A DNA stretch of 64,000 nucleotides from positions 1-64,000 of the forward strand of contig CAVUIU010000017.1 in assembly GCA_963741615.1 (NCBI GenBank). The letters are read 5' to 3'. Source of the stretch: UBA9676 sp963741615. Its GTDB lineage: Bacteria; Actinomycetota; Actinomycetes; Streptosporangiales; Streptosporangiaceae. The notes beneath the pieces were generated by a model, which saw only the letters and a program-made list of their open reading frames with translations, searched no databases and was not told where the DNA came from. Below are positions 45,640 to 54,959 of the stretch, one piece after another. A program made the translations under genes and the position numbers. The first letter of the stretch is position 1; the number at the start of each line of letters is the position of its first letter.

Positions 45640-46308
45640 ATGACCCTCCGCGGCAGATTCTTCGCCCTGACATACGACCGCCAGATGGCCAAGACCGAGC
45701 AGGCCGGGTTGCGCGCCTTCCGGGAAGACCTGCTCGCGGGGGCAGCCGGTCACGTGCTGGAGATCGGCGGCGGGACCGGGATGAACCTGCCCTGCTATGG
45801 TCCGGCCGTCGAGTCACTGACGATGACCGAGCCCCAGCCTCCGATGCTGCGCCGCCTGGAGCGCAGGGTGCGTGAGCAGGCCCCGGCGGTCAAGGTCCTG
45901 CGCGCGCCAGCGGAGGATCTTCCCTTCAACGACCACACCTTCGACGTGGCGGTCTCCACGCTGGTGCTGTGCGGGGTCGACGATCAGCCCCGGGCGCTGC
46001 GGGAACTGCGGCGGGTGCTGCGGCCCGGCGGCCAGCTGCTGTTCATCGAGCACGTGCGCTCCGACGACCCTGGCCGGGCCCGTTTGCAGGACCGCATGAA
46101 CTGGCTCAACCGGCTTGTCGTCTGCTGCGACTGCAACCGGCCGACGCTTGATTCCATCGGTGAAGCGGGCTTCACCATCACGCAGGTCGAGCACACGGCG
46201 CTGCCGAAGGCCCCGAAGTTCGTCAGCCCAGCCATCATGGGCAGCGCGACGGCGCCCGCCCCCGCGCCCGCCGGCCCCGTTGAGCACGCGGCCCGGCAGG
46301 CTCAGTAG
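45640..46308 (+). CDS. SAM-dependent methyltransferase, class I
   Basis: 222 residues. SAM-binding motif I is VLEIGGGTGMNLPCYG, motif II region AEDLPFNDHTFDVAVSTLVL, motif III LRPGGQLLFIEHVRSDDPGR. The NRLVVCCDCNRPTLDSI tail resembles UbiE/METTL7-like enzymes. The substrate is unknown. ATG 45,640 was chosen because DNA upstream has no protein character. The stop overlaps the convergent prolyl-tRNA synthetase end. Confidence 0.85.
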   Translation: MTLRGRFFALTYDRQMAKTEQAGLRAFREDLLAGAAGHVLEIGGGTGMNLPCYGPAVESLTMTEPQPPMLRRLERRVREQAPAVKVLRAPAEDLPFNDHTFDVAVSTLVLCGVDDQPRALRELRRVLRPGGQLLFIEHVRSDDPGRARLQDRMNWLNRLVVCCDCNRPTLDSIGEAGFTITQVEHTALPKAPKFVSPAIMGSATAPAPAPAGPVEHAARQAQ

Positions 46309-47756
46309 GCGCGGGCGAAGATCAGTCGCTTGCCGTAGGCGGACGCCTTGCCGCAGCGGATGCACGTGCCCTGCTCGGGTTCGCCTGCCAGCGGGATGCA
46401 GCGGGGGGTGGCGGTGGTTTCTGCCTTGATCTCGTCTTCACAAGCCTGCTCGCCGCAGTGCAGCGCCAGCGCCCAGCCGGCCGCCACGGCGGCGGCGAAC
46501 TCAGGCCAGGAATTGACCATGGCTGTGTGGTCGTCGCGGAAGTCGGCGGCCCGCCGCGCCAGCATCGCCTGGAACGCGGCAAGCTCGGCGGCCAGCAGGT
46601 CTGGCGCCGCATCGAGCGGGATGGCCTCCTTCGCGGCGTCCGGTTGCCGGTAACTCAGGCGGCGGGACATCAGCGTGGTACCGGCGGCCAGGTCCCGCGG
46701 GCCGAGCTCGAGCCGGATCGGGACACCGCGCATCTCCCAGTCATTGAACTTGAAGCCAGGCGACAGTTGCGGCCGGTCGTCCACGTGCGTCCTGATACCC
46801 GCGCGCTGCAGCGTGGCAGCCAGTTCGGCCGCGGCGGACACCGTCGTCTCGGCCTGCTCCCCGCGCCCGATCGGGACGATCACCACCTGGTGGGGAGCCA
46901 AGGCCGGCGGCAGCACGAGGCCCTTGTCGTCGCCGTGGGTCATGATCAGGGCACCGATCATCCTGGTGGTCATGCCCCAGGAGGTGGTGTGGCACAGCTC
47001 GGCCGTGCCGCTCTCGCTCGTATAGGTGATCCCGAATGCAGCCGCGAAGTTCGTCCCCATGTAGTGCGAGGTGCCCGCCTGCAGGGCGCGCCCGTCCCGC
47101 ATCATGCCCTCGATGGTGAACGTGCGCTCGGCCCCGGCGAACCGCTCTCCCGGCGTCTTCTCGCCCGGCACGGTGGCCATGGCCGCGGTTTCCACGGCCA
47201 CGTCCTGGTAAAAGCCCAGCGCCAGCATGGTCTCGGCGATCGCGCCGGCCGCGGTGGCGTGCGCGGTGTGGCCTTCCTGCCAGAGGAACTCGCTGGTGCG
47301 CAGGAACATCCGGGGCCGCATCTCCCACCGGAGCACGTTGGCCCACTGGTTCAGCAGCAGCGGCAGGTCCCGGTACGAACTGATCCACTTGGCCATCATC
47401 TCCCCGATGATCGTTTCCGACGTCGGCCGGATGACCAGTGGCTCCTCCAGCTCCTTGCCGCCCGCGTGGGTGACCGTGAACAGCTCGGGCGCGAACCCCT
47501 CGACGTGCTCGGCCTCGCGCTCCATATAGCTCTGCGGGATGAGGAGCGGGAAATATGCGTTCTGGTGCCCGGTGGCCTTGATCCGCCCGTCCAGGTCCGC
47601 CTGCAGCAGCTCCCAGATCCGGTACCCGTACGGCCTGATCACCATGCTGCCGCGGACCGGTCCCCGGTCCACCAATTCGGCGCGGAAGACCACGTCGTTG
47701 TACCAGGCCGAGAAGTCCTCGCTCTGCGGGGTAACGCTGCGCTCGTCACGTGCCAT
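46302..47756 (-). CDS. proS: Prolyl-tRNA synthetase (archaeal/eukaryote-like type)
   Basis: 484 residues. Class II motif 1/2 region (VIRPTSETIIGEMMAKWISS; NVLRWEMRPRMFLRTSEFLW, then QEGHTAHA) and motif 3 (GMTTRMIGALIMTHGDDKGL) are clear. The anticodon-binding domain and a C-terminal zinc-type domain (HCGEQACED, GTCIRCGKASAYGKRL) end in Tyr, the mark of the type 3 enzyme rather than the long bacterial enzyme with an editing insert. It charges tRNA-Pro. ATG 47,756 opens MARDERSVTPQSEDFS; the open frame further upstream runs through the opposite gene's leader and is not used. Confidence 0.93.
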   Translation of the reverse strand: MARDERSVTPQSEDFSAWYNDVVFRAELVDRGPVRGSMVIRPYGYRIWELLQADLDGRIKATGHQNAYFPLLIPQSYMEREAEHVEGFAPELFTVTHAGGKELEEPLVIRPTSETIIGEMMAKWISSYRDLPLLLNQWANVLRWEMRPRMFLRTSEFLWQEGHTAHATAAGAIAETMLALGFYQDVAVETAAMATVPGEKTPGERFAGAERTFTIEGMMRDGRALQAGTSHYMGTNFAAAFGITYTSESGTAELCHTTSWGMTTRMIGALIMTHGDDKGLVLPPALAPHQVVIVPIGRGEQAETTVSAAAELAATLQRAGIRTHVDDRPQLSPGFKFNDWEMRGVPIRLELGPRDLAAGTTLMSRRLSYRQPDAAKEAIPLDAAPDLLAAELAAFQAMLARRAADFRDDHTAMVNSWPEFAAAVAAGWALALHCGEQACEDEIKAETTATPRCIPLAGEPEQGTCIRCGKASAYGKRLIFARAY

Positions 47757-47915
47757 GGTCTTCAGGTTACCGAGCCGCCGAGGCATCCCCGGGCGGTGGC
47801 GCTCCGGATCGGGTGGGCTGCACGGGCACCTGACATCATGAAGGGGCACCGGTTCCCGGGCGAACGGGCGCTGATCGGCGCCACCGGCTCGGATGCGCCC
47901 GATGGAGGCAGACCC

Positions 47916-49295
47916 ATGAAGTACCAGGTAGTGAATCCGGCAACGGGCCAGCTCGAAAGGGAGTTCCCGACGGCGACGGACGCCGAGATCAGCGAGGTGC
48001 TGGCCCGGGCCGAACGGGGGTACTCGTCGTGGCGGCATACGTCCAAGGCCGAGCGGGCGGACATGCTGCGCCGGGTCGCCCAGCTCTACCGCGACCGCTC
48101 CGGTGACCTGGGCGCGATCATCACCCGCGAGATGGGCAAGACCACCGCCGAGGCCAAGGGCGAACTGAAGTTCACCGCGGGCATCTACCGGTACTACGCC
48201 GAGCAAGGCCCGGAGCTGCTCAAGGATGAGCCGCTGCCCTCCAGGACGCCGGGAGCGGCATGGGTGCGGAAGTCCCCGATCGGGGCGCTGCTGGGCATCA
48301 TGCCGTGGAACTACCCGTATTACCAGGTGGCCCGGTTCGCGGCCCCGAACCTGATGATCGGAAACACGATCGTCCTCAAGCACGCGCCGCAATGCCCTGA
48401 GTCGGCGCTGGCGATGGAGCAGATCTTCCGCGACGCCGGGCTGCCGGCCGACGCCTACATCAACGTCTTCGCCACCAACGAGCAGGTCGCCGCCATGATC
48501 GCCGACCCCCGGATTTGTGGCGTGTCGGTGACCGGCAGCGAGCGTGCCGGTTCGGCCGTGGCGACCCGGGCCGGCGAGCACCTCAAGAAGGTCGTGCTGG
48601 AGCTTGGTGGATCGGACCCCTTCATCGTGCTCGACAGCTCCGATCTCGCTGGTGTGGCGAAGGCGGCCGCCGAGGCCAGGATGGAGAACGCCGGCCAGGC
48701 CTGCAACGCATCGAAGCGGATGATCGTCGCCGACGGCGTCTACGACGAATTCATCCGGGAGTTCACCAAGGAGATGGCCGCCCAGGTGACAGGAGACCCG
48801 ACAGATCCTGCCACTACCTACGGACCGCTTTCCTCGGAGCAGGCGGCGCAGAACCTGATGGGTCAGATCGACGACGCCGTCAGCAAGGGCGCCACCGTGC
48901 ACACCGGAGGGCATCGCGTCAACCGGCCCGGGGCGTTCGTGGAGGCAACCGTCCTGTCCGGGGTGACCCCGGCCATGCGGGCCTACACCGAGGAGCTATT
49001 CGGGCCGGCGGCGGTGGTCTACCGGGTCGCCGACGCCGACGAGGCGGTCGAACTGGCGAACAGCAGTGCCTACGGGCTGGGCGGGGCGGTCTTCAGCGGC
49101 GACGAGACGCTCGCACTGGACGTTGCCGACCGCCTCGACGTCGGGATGGTGTGGGTCAACCAGCCCGAGGGCGGTGGCCCGGAGCTGCCCTTCGGTGGCA
49201 CCAAGCGTTCCGGTGTCGGGCGCGAACTCGGGCCTCTCGGCATCGACGAGTTCGTCAACAAGAAGCTCATCCACACACCGCCCGGTGACGGCTAG
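47916..49295 (+). CDS. NAD(P)-dependent aldehyde dehydrogenase (succinate-semialdehyde type)
   Basis: 459 residues with the family layout: MPWNYPYYQVARFAAPNL (cofactor and oxyanion N), catalytic Glu in KVVLELGGSDPFIVL, catalytic Cys in ENAGQACNASKRM and EELFGPAAVVYRVADADEA. It resembles succinate-semialdehyde dehydrogenases of the short bacterial type; aldehyde specificity is inferred. GGAGG precedes ATG 47,916, so the ATG at 47,838 is not preferred. Confidence 0.9.
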   Translation: MKYQVVNPATGQLEREFPTATDAEISEVLARAERGYSSWRHTSKAERADMLRRVAQLYRDRSGDLGAIITREMGKTTAEAKGELKFTAGIYRYYAEQGPELLKDEPLPSRTPGAAWVRKSPIGALLGIMPWNYPYYQVARFAAPNLMIGNTIVLKHAPQCPESALAMEQIFRDAGLPADAYINVFATNEQVAAMIADPRICGVSVTGSERAGSAVATRAGEHLKKVVLELGGSDPFIVLDSSDLAGVAKAAAEARMENAGQACNASKRMIVADGVYDEFIREFTKEMAAQVTGDPTDPATTYGPLSSEQAAQNLMGQIDDAVSKGATVHTGGHRVNRPGAFVEATVLSGVTPAMRAYTEELFGPAAVVYRVADADEAVELANSSAYGLGGAVFSGDETLALDVADRLDVGMVWVNQPEGGGPELPFGGTKRSGVGRELGPLGIDEFVNKKLIHTPPGDG

Positions 49296-49305
49296 TCCCG
49301 GCGCC

Positions 49306-50613
49306 CTACCAGGCGGGCATCCGGAAGAGGAACCCGTGACGGAGGAACAGTCGCTGGGTGCTGAGGGGCAGCGGGGTGAATGTGGTCGGGGTCTGGACGC
49401 CGGACACCGATCCCCGGGCGACGATCATCGCGGTGCCGGAGGTGTTCACCCACCACACGCCGGTGGAGGCTGCCTCGGTGTCGGTCCGCCGCCGGTACAG
49501 GACCCGTACCGGCTTTCCCGTGTGCACGGAGAACTCGGTGATCGTGAAACCGAACACCTTGGGCGGTGCAGACAGGTGGAAGAATGGGGCGACGAGCTTG
49601 GTGCCGTCGCCGGTGATGAGCGGAATACCGATGATGCGGTGCTTGGCATTGTTGTGTTGCCAGCCGACTTCGGTGCTCGGGATGGGGATCCGCGTGCTGG
49701 CTGCCAGCAGGCTGCCGGCGGGGGCGGCAGTGTCCAGCAAACGGAGCTGCCCGGGCGACCCGGTGCTGGTGCGGGTGGTCACCTCGAACAGCAGCGTCCG
49801 GTTATCCGCCTCCCATGAGTTCGAGCCGCTGCTGCCCGCACCCAGAGTGATTTCGCCAATCGTTCCAGGGCCAGGCCAAACCCACTCCCGGCGGGCCCCG
49901 GTCGCGAGCGAGAAGACCTGAATCTTGGCGCCCATCTGCCCGTGGGCGGGCAGAAGTGAGACGGCGAGCTTGCTGCCATCAGGGGACACCGCCATGCCCG
50001 TGATGGTCGCCGGTTCCGCGGGTATGGGCAGGGGTGCCAGGCGGCCCGGGTGACCCGACCGGTCCAGGACCAGCCGGTAAAATCTGACCGGCCGCGGGTC
50101 CACGACGGAGGTGCCCGCCTTAGGCGCGACTCCGGCAGCAAGAACGAACGTCCGGCCGTCGCCAGCGGCTGCCACCCAGGCAAACACCGTGTACGGCTTG
50201 GGCGGCGCGACGGTCCCCCGCACGGCTCCAGTGGCGGTCGCGCCGACCACCGCGCGGCCGCCGATCTCGGGAATGGCGACGAAGTACCGGGGAACCTTGG
50301 CAAACACACCGGAGGAGTTCGCCGGGCCGCTCCCAGCAGGGCGCAGAATCCGGCCGGAGATGGCCAGCGACGCGAGTATCACGGCAACCACCGCTGCCGC
50401 GGCGGCCACCGGGGCCAGCCACTCCGGCCAGCGGCGCGGGCCAGCCAGCCGGCGAACGTGGGCAGGCGCATGCCAGCCCCTGCCAGCGGCGCGGGTGCGC
50501 AGGGGCGTGCGGCCCAGGGCGACACGCTCAAGTCGCAGCCGTGCCGCCTCGACGACATCTGGCCCGGGTGGCGGCTCCGCCAGCAACTGCTGGACCGCGC
50601 TCAGCTCATCCAT
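49306..50613 (-). CDS. Membrane-anchored TolB/WD40-like protein, probable partner of the ECF sigma factor
   Basis: 435 residues. A cytosolic N-terminus of about 80 residues (MDELSAVQQLLAEPPPGPDV) is followed by one membrane helix (APVAAAAAVVAVILASLAIS) and a large extracellular beta-rich part with propeller-like units (ITGMAVSPDGSKLAVSLLPA). It overlaps the sigma gene by eight bases, so it is probably its membrane regulator, although no zinc-type anti-sigma motif is seen. Confidence 0.75.
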   Translation of the reverse strand: MDELSAVQQLLAEPPPGPDVVEAARLRLERVALGRTPLRTRAAGRGWHAPAHVRRLAGPRRWPEWLAPVAAAAAVVAVILASLAISGRILRPAGSGPANSSGVFAKVPRYFVAIPEIGGRAVVGATATGAVRGTVAPPKPYTVFAWVAAAGDGRTFVLAAGVAPKAGTSVVDPRPVRFYRLVLDRSGHPGRLAPLPIPAEPATITGMAVSPDGSKLAVSLLPAHGQMGAKIQVFSLATGARREWVWPGPGTIGEITLGAGSSGSNSWEADNRTLLFEVTTRTSTGSPGQLRLLDTAAPAGSLLAASTRIPIPSTEVGWQHNNAKHRIIGIPLITGDGTKLVAPFFHLSAPPKVFGFTITEFSVHTGKPVRVLYRRRTDTEAASTGVWWVNTSGTAMIVARGSVSGVQTPTTFTPLPLSTQRLFLRHGFLFRMPAW

Positions 50614-51256
50614 GGGGTTGCTCCTTCGGGCCCCCGGCCGCTCTCATGATGTCCGCCGGTCCGTAGCTGTCTGCCGGGTTGGTGCCGCCGAGCGCCTCCC
50701 GCAGCCGCGTGCGCGCCCGGCTCAACCGTGAGCGCACCGTGCCGCAGGGAATGCCAAGCGACAGGGCGACCTCCTGGTTGTCAAGGCCCGCGATGGCCAC
50801 CAGCAGCAGCACATCCCGGTCGCCGCTGCCCAGCCCGGCCAGCGCAGCGGCCAGGGCCGGCCCGGCAGCAGCGGCACTGACCCGCTCAGCGACCAGATCC
50901 TCATCACTGGGCGCCACCCCGCGGGCGTCCATGCGCGCCAGCGCGCGGTAGCGGCTCTGCTCCCGGCGCCGGTACGCGCCGGCCAGGTTGGCGGCGATGC
51001 CATACAGCCACGGCCGGGCACAATCGCGGGCCAGGTCATAACGCCGGCGCTGAGCAAACGCGATGGTGAACACCTCCGCCGCCAGATCGTCGGCGATCCT
51101 CCCCCCGACCCGCGCGGCCAGATACCGGTGAATCTGGCCGAAGTAGCGGCGGAAGATCGCCTCGAACCGTTCCGGCTCTGCCCATGACTGCTCAATCACC
51201 ACGGCATCGGCTGCGGCTGGGCCGGCGGGCTCACCAGGCACAATCACCACAGACAT
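50606..51256 (-). CDS. ECF-family RNA polymerase sigma factor
   Basis: Region 2 (EAIFRRYFGQIHRYLAARVG ... DLAAEVFTIAFAQRRRYDL; ARPWLYGIAANLAGAYRRRE) and region 4 (GDRDVLLLVAIAGLDNQEVA, then LSLGIPCGTVRSRLSRARTR) are complete in 216 residues. It would direct RNA polymerase to a small stress-type regulon. Co-translated with the membrane protein downstream. ATG 51,256 is followed by near-alternative GTG codons, so the start is uncertain by a few residues. Confidence 0.9.
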   Translation of the reverse strand: MSVVIVPGEPAGPAAADAVVIEQSWAEPERFEAIFRRYFGQIHRYLAARVGGRIADDLAAEVFTIAFAQRRRYDLARDCARPWLYGIAANLAGAYRRREQSRYRALARMDARGVAPSDEDLVAERVSAAAAGPALAAALAGLGSGDRDVLLLVAIAGLDNQEVALSLGIPCGTVRSRLSRARTRLREALGGTNPADSYGPADIMRAAGGPKEQPHG

Positions 51257-51355
51257 CCTTCACGGGGCGGGGCGGATCCCTCACCCTGTTGTTAGCCCGA
51301 GCCCCCCGCCGTGTTCGCGGCGGTCGGCCGGGAACTCGGAAACCCGTCCCACCGG

Positions 51356-52282
51356 TCACACCGCGAGCTGCCGCAGGGACTCTTGAGCCCGGCCGAGCCC
51401 GGGCCGCCGCCTGGACAACCCCGCCCAAGGACCGCCCGCCCGCCCGGCTTCGCGGATCCGGCCCGGCACCGTGCGCAGCGTGAACCGCCCCGGGCGCAAC
51501 GCCGTGTCGTCCAGCTCGTCCCAGCTCAGCGGCGTGGCCACCGGGGCGCCGGGACGGGCGCGGACCGAGTAGGGCGCGACGGCCAGCTGAGCGTAGGCGT
51601 TGCGCATGATGTCCGCGTAGATGCGCGAGCCACGCTTGTCCTTGCGCTGCTCGGTGGTGACCAGGTCCGGGTTCCGGGCGGCCAGCACTTCCGCGGCCAT
51701 GCGGGCGAACCCACGCGCCGTGTCGAAGTCCTGCCTGGCGTTCAGCGGCACGTGCACGTGCAGGCCGCGGCCGCCCGTGGTCTTCACGAACGTGGGCAGG
51801 CCCAGTTCCCCGGTGAGCAACTCGCGCAGAGCCAGCGCGCAGGTCCGCACGTCGTTGAACCGGCTGCCGTCCGGCGGGTCCAGGTCGAAGATGAGCTGGT
51901 CCGGCTCGTCGATATGGGCCAGCGTGCTCAGGAACGCGTGCAATTCGACGCAGGCCTGGTTGGCCAGGTACACGATCGTGGCGGGCTTGTCGCAGATGAC
52001 CTGCTGGAGCGAACCGCCCTCCTTGCGGACGCGCGCCCGGGTGATCCAATCGGGGAAGTAGCCGGGCACGTTCTTCTGCACGATGCCGCCCCTGGTGATG
52101 CCGTCCGGGAACCGGGTCATGGAGACCGGCCGGCCGCGCAGCAGCGGGAGCATTTCCCCGGCCACGGCGCGGTAGTACGCCACCAGGTCGCCCTTGGTGA
52201 TCCCGTCCCCGGGGAACAGCACCTTGTGCGGGTTGGACAGCTCGACGGTCACCCGGCCCGCTCGTACCTTTTCGCCGGCCAT
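51356..52282 (-). CDS. LigD-type DNA polymerase/primase domain protein (NHEJ)
   Basis: 308 residues beginning VRAGRVTVELSNPHKVLFPG. The archaeo-eukaryotic primase-like core carries metal-binding acids in LIFDLDPPDGSRFNDV and the conserved VKTTGGRGLHVHVPL. It extends or fills ends during non-homologous end joining with Ku. Here it is a separate protein rather than fused to ligase. The ATG lies 34 bases inside the end of the ligase gene, so the two are co-translated. Confidence 0.92.
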   Translation of the reverse strand: MAGEKVRAGRVTVELSNPHKVLFPGDGITKGDLVAYYRAVAGEMLPLLRGRPVSMTRFPDGITRGGIVQKNVPGYFPDWITRARVRKEGGSLQQVICDKPATIVYLANQACVELHAFLSTLAHIDEPDQLIFDLDPPDGSRFNDVRTCALALRELLTGELGLPTFVKTTGGRGLHVHVPLNARQDFDTARGFARMAAEVLAARNPDLVTTEQRKDKRGSRIYADIMRNAYAQLAVAPYSVRARPGAPVATPLSWDELDDTALRPGRFTLRTVPGRIREAGRAGGPWAGLSRRRPGLGRAQESLRQLAV

Positions 52283-53277
52283 GGCCGGGCCTCCTCCCGT
52301 GTCACCGTGGCTGGGTCCTTGTCCCGGCGCAGCCCCAGGTATCGGGGATGGCGCAGCTGACCCGCGCCGGTCCACTCCGTGAAGGCCACCTGGGCGACGA
52401 GTTCCGGCTCGGCCCAGTGCACGTGCGACCTCGGCAGGGCGCCGCGGTCGAACGCGGGCCGATCCCGTTTCCGGCGGCCGAGCTCGCGCCGCAGGCTGGC
52501 CAGGGCCGCCTCGTCGAAACCGGTGCCCACCTTGCCCGCGTACGTCAGCCGGCCCGCGACGTCGTAGTAGCCGAGCAGGAGGGCGCCGAGCCCGGTGCGG
52601 GTGCCCTGCGGGTCAGTGAAGCCGCCGATGACGAACTCCTGGCTGTTCTCGCACTTGAACTTGAGCCAGTCACGGCCACGCCCGGACTCATACGGCGCGT
52701 CGGCCCGCTTGGCGATCACACCCTCCCAGCGGTGGCGGCACGCGTACGCCCAGTAGGCTTCGCCCTCGGTGTTGCGGTGCGGGGTGTACCGCAGCGGCCC
52801 GCCGAACGACAACAGCCGCCGCAGGAGCCGCTTGCGCTGCCGCAACGGCAGGTGCCGGACATCGGTGCCGTCCGCGCGCAGGATGTCGAACAGGTAGAAG
52901 TAGACCGGCACAGCCCGGCGCAGGTCCGGCCCCGGATCGCGCACCCCGAGCCGCCGTTGCAGCCTGGCGAAGCTGGTCGCCTTCCCGGCGAAAGCGACCA
53001 CCTCGCCGTCGACCAGGAAGTCGCCCGCGTCCTGGGCCGCCATCGCCTCGGCGAGTTCGGGGTAGGTGCCGTTGACCTGCCGGCGATTGCGCGTCAGCAG
53101 GCTGACCTGGCCGCCGTGCTGCGACGCCAGGCACCGCTCTCCGTCGAACTTCCGCTCGTACAGCCAGCCGGAGTCGGAGAACCGGTCGTGGGTAAGCGTG
53201 GCGAGCTCGGGTTCCACCCACCCGGCCGGTGCTGCAGGAGACAGGTTCTGAGGGGCTTTCGTCATGCTCATGGTCAT
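52249..53277 (-). CDS. ATP-dependent DNA ligase (LigD/LigC type)
   Basis: 342 residues. The adenylated Lys is in LYERKFDGERCLASQ; the other nucleotidyltransferase motifs are FLVDGEVVAFAGKATSF, YFYLFDILRADG, WEGVIAKRADAPYESGRGRD and WLKFKCENSQEFV. The OB domain (LLLGYYDVAGRLTYAGKVGT) follows. It seals breaks in end joining with the adjacent LigD-type polymerase. Ku is not in the window. Three in-frame ATG codons (53,277, 53,271, 53,265) may serve as the start. Confidence 0.92.
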   Translation of the reverse strand: MTMSMTKAPQNLSPAAPAGWVEPELATLTHDRFSDSGWLYERKFDGERCLASQHGGQVSLLTRNRRQVNGTYPELAEAMAAQDAGDFLVDGEVVAFAGKATSFARLQRRLGVRDPGPDLRRAVPVYFYLFDILRADGTDVRHLPLRQRKRLLRRLLSFGGPLRYTPHRNTEGEAYWAYACRHRWEGVIAKRADAPYESGRGRDWLKFKCENSQEFVIGGFTDPQGTRTGLGALLLGYYDVAGRLTYAGKVGTGFDEAALASLRRELGRRKRDRPAFDRGALPRSHVHWAEPELVAQVAFTEWTGAGQLRHPRYLGLRRDKDPATVTREEARPWPAKRYERAG

Positions 53278-53367
53278 TCCCGCTGGAGAGCCGGTACTCC
53301 TCCAGTGCGGCCTGCTGTCCTTCTTTGCGTTGCCCCACCGCGGTGCCGCTGCCCGCGACCGGGGTGG

Positions 53368-53760
53368 CTATTCCTCGTCAGAACCGCTGGCCCGGCCCTC
53401 GGTCTTCGGCCTGCGGCCCAGGTTCAGCAGCCGCTGTTCAACCTCCGCCCACGTGCTGCTCCACTGTGCCAGCGGGCCGAGGATCTGCTCCAGCACCGTG
53501 AGCTGCTCGTCGAACGAGGACAGCTGGGCTTTCAGCGCCTCAATGCTGCGCCGCTGCGCGGCGATGCTGTCGGCGACCGATTTCAGCTGCGCCGCCGAAA
53601 GGGCGCCAGGCAGCGGGAGCGCGCCGGGTGCCGGCGGGAGGCGCTCGCCGAATCTGCCCAGGCCTCCCTCCAGCCCTTCGGTTATCCCGCGAAGCTGAGC
53701 GATGAGCTCCTGGACCACAGGGGGAACCATGCCGGGTGTGCTCTGCTCATCATCGGCCAT
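53368..53760 (-). CDS. Small coiled-coil protein, unknown function
   Basis: 130 residues: an N-terminal helix (PVVQELIAQLRGITEGLEGG), a proline-rich linker and a coiled coil (LKSVADSIAAQRRSIEALKA, then QLSSFDEQLTVLEQILGPL), with a charged tail. It lies 90 bases upstream of the ligase on the same strand and could belong to its transcript. Family not recognised. Confidence 0.65.
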   Translation of the reverse strand: MADDEQSTPGMVPPVVQELIAQLRGITEGLEGGLGRFGERLPPAPGALPLPGALSAAQLKSVADSIAAQRRSIEALKAQLSSFDEQLTVLEQILGPLAQWSSTWAEVEQRLLNLGRRPKTEGRASGSDEE

Positions 53761-54071
53761 CGGCCTGGTCCTTTCCGGGAGCCCGCGGCGCTCCCTGCCG
53801 CCATCCGGTCATGCCCCAGCCCGCGGGGTTCCCCTGCGAGCAGTTGACTGGGCTGCCGGAGCGCGGGCGACGTTGGCGACAGCCTGATCATCAACGCTAC
53901 AGAACGACCGTCCGGGCGCGCGGCGCGGATGGCCAGCCGGCCCACGGCCAGCGCGGTCCGGGCATCCCCATCGCCCGGGTTCACCCAGGGGAACCCGGGC
54001 AACCCCGCCTGCCACCCGTGGCCATGGCCCGGCTGTTCAGAGAGAACCGGCCTTGTCTGTGACACCTTCCT
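53761..54071. other. Intergenic, nothing evident
   Basis: No gene, hairpin or operator that I can support. It probably contains the promoter of the genes to its left. Confidence 0.4.
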
Positions 54072-54506
54072 TCACGGGTTCAGGAACTGGCGCCAGCCGC
54101 CCGGCAGGATGGTCTGGCCTACCTCGATCAGGTGCCCGTCGGGGTCACGCAGGTAGCAGCGGATCTCGGTCTTGTGCTGTTTCGGTGGCGTGAGGAACTC
54201 GGCGCCTCGCGCGCTCCACTCCGCATACACGGCGTGGATGTCCGAGACCCGGATGTTGAGGAAGCTGCTGGCCAGGTCCGGATCGCGCGGTGTCTCGAGT
54301 GTGACTGCCGGCTTGTCGTCGGTCGGGCCGCCGCCGACGTTGATGATGATCCAGCTGTTGGCTAGCGCCACGTACGCCGGCTCACCCGAGCGGATGGTCT
54401 TGCCACCGAGCACCTCCGTATAGAAGCGACGGGAGCGCTCCACGTCGTCAGAAACGATGAAGTGGGCCAGCGCGATCTCATATGCGGGCTGGCTGCCTTC
54501 AGGCAT
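54072..54506 (-). CDS. VOC (glyoxalase/bleomycin-resistance-like) family protein
   Basis: 144 residues with paired VOC units: IALAHFIVSDDVERSRRFYT at the start and TEIRCYLRDPDGHLIEVGQ near the end, which hold H, E-type metal ligands. It may act on a small reactive compound; substrate unknown. GGAGG precedes ATG 54,506. A SnoaL-like gene lies 45 bases upstream on the same strand. Confidence 0.85.
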   Translation of the reverse strand: MPEGSQPAYEIALAHFIVSDDVERSRRFYTEVLGGKTIRSGEPAYVALANSWIIINVGGGPTDDKPAVTLETPRDPDLASSFLNIRVSDIHAVYAEWSARGAEFLTPPKQHKTEIRCYLRDPDGHLIEVGQTILPGGWRQFLNP

Positions 54507-54551
54507 CTTGTACCTCCATGGTCCGGGTAGCGGAACGGACTTCGGCTGGGT

Positions 54552-54959
54552 TCATCGTTCGCGGGCCGGGATCCGCTCGGCTAGCGCCGCCCGCCCGGCA
54601 GACGCCTGGAAGGGATCGGCGAAGTACTGCGTCTCGTGCGTTACCAGGCCGTCGGTGAACTCCATGACGCTCACCGAGTAGGTGGGCACGCCGTCATAGG
54701 TGATGACGCACTCGCTCACCCAAAGGTCGCCACCGCCCCGGATCCGCAGGATGGCGAAGTGGCGTTCGGCTGGGTGCCCGCCGCGCTGCGCCTGGATCGT
54801 TGACCGGCCCCGGAAGCGCTCCCCGGACTGCGGGTAGTCCAGGATCGCGTCCGCAGCGTAGATCGCGTGCTCAGTGTCGATGTCCCCGCGGTCGGAGGCC
54901 TTCCAGTGCTGCTCTAGCCGGGCCCGGGTCTGGCCGTCACGATCCGTTGTCCTGTTCAT
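54552..54959 (-). CDS. NTF2/SnoaL-like domain protein
   Basis: 135 residues in the cone-shaped NTF2 pattern: RARLEQHWKASDRGDIDTEH, AIYAADAILDYPQSGERFRG, then VYDGVPTYSVSVMEF-like strands and QYFADPFQASAGRAALAER. Members are small enzymes or binding proteins; function unknown. Probably cotranscribed with the VOC gene. Confidence 0.8.
   Translation of the reverse strand: MNRTTDRDGQTRARLEQHWKASDRGDIDTEHAIYAADAILDYPQSGERFRGRSTIQAQRGGHPAERHFAILRIRGGGDLWVSECVITYDGVPTYSVSVMEFTDGLVTHETQYFADPFQASAGRAALAERIPARER

Noticed and set aside
47757..48914. In-frame upstream extension of the prolyl-tRNA synthetase to 870 codons
   Set aside because: The extension is antisense to the aldehyde dehydrogenase gene; the synthetase family starts at the ATG at 47,756.
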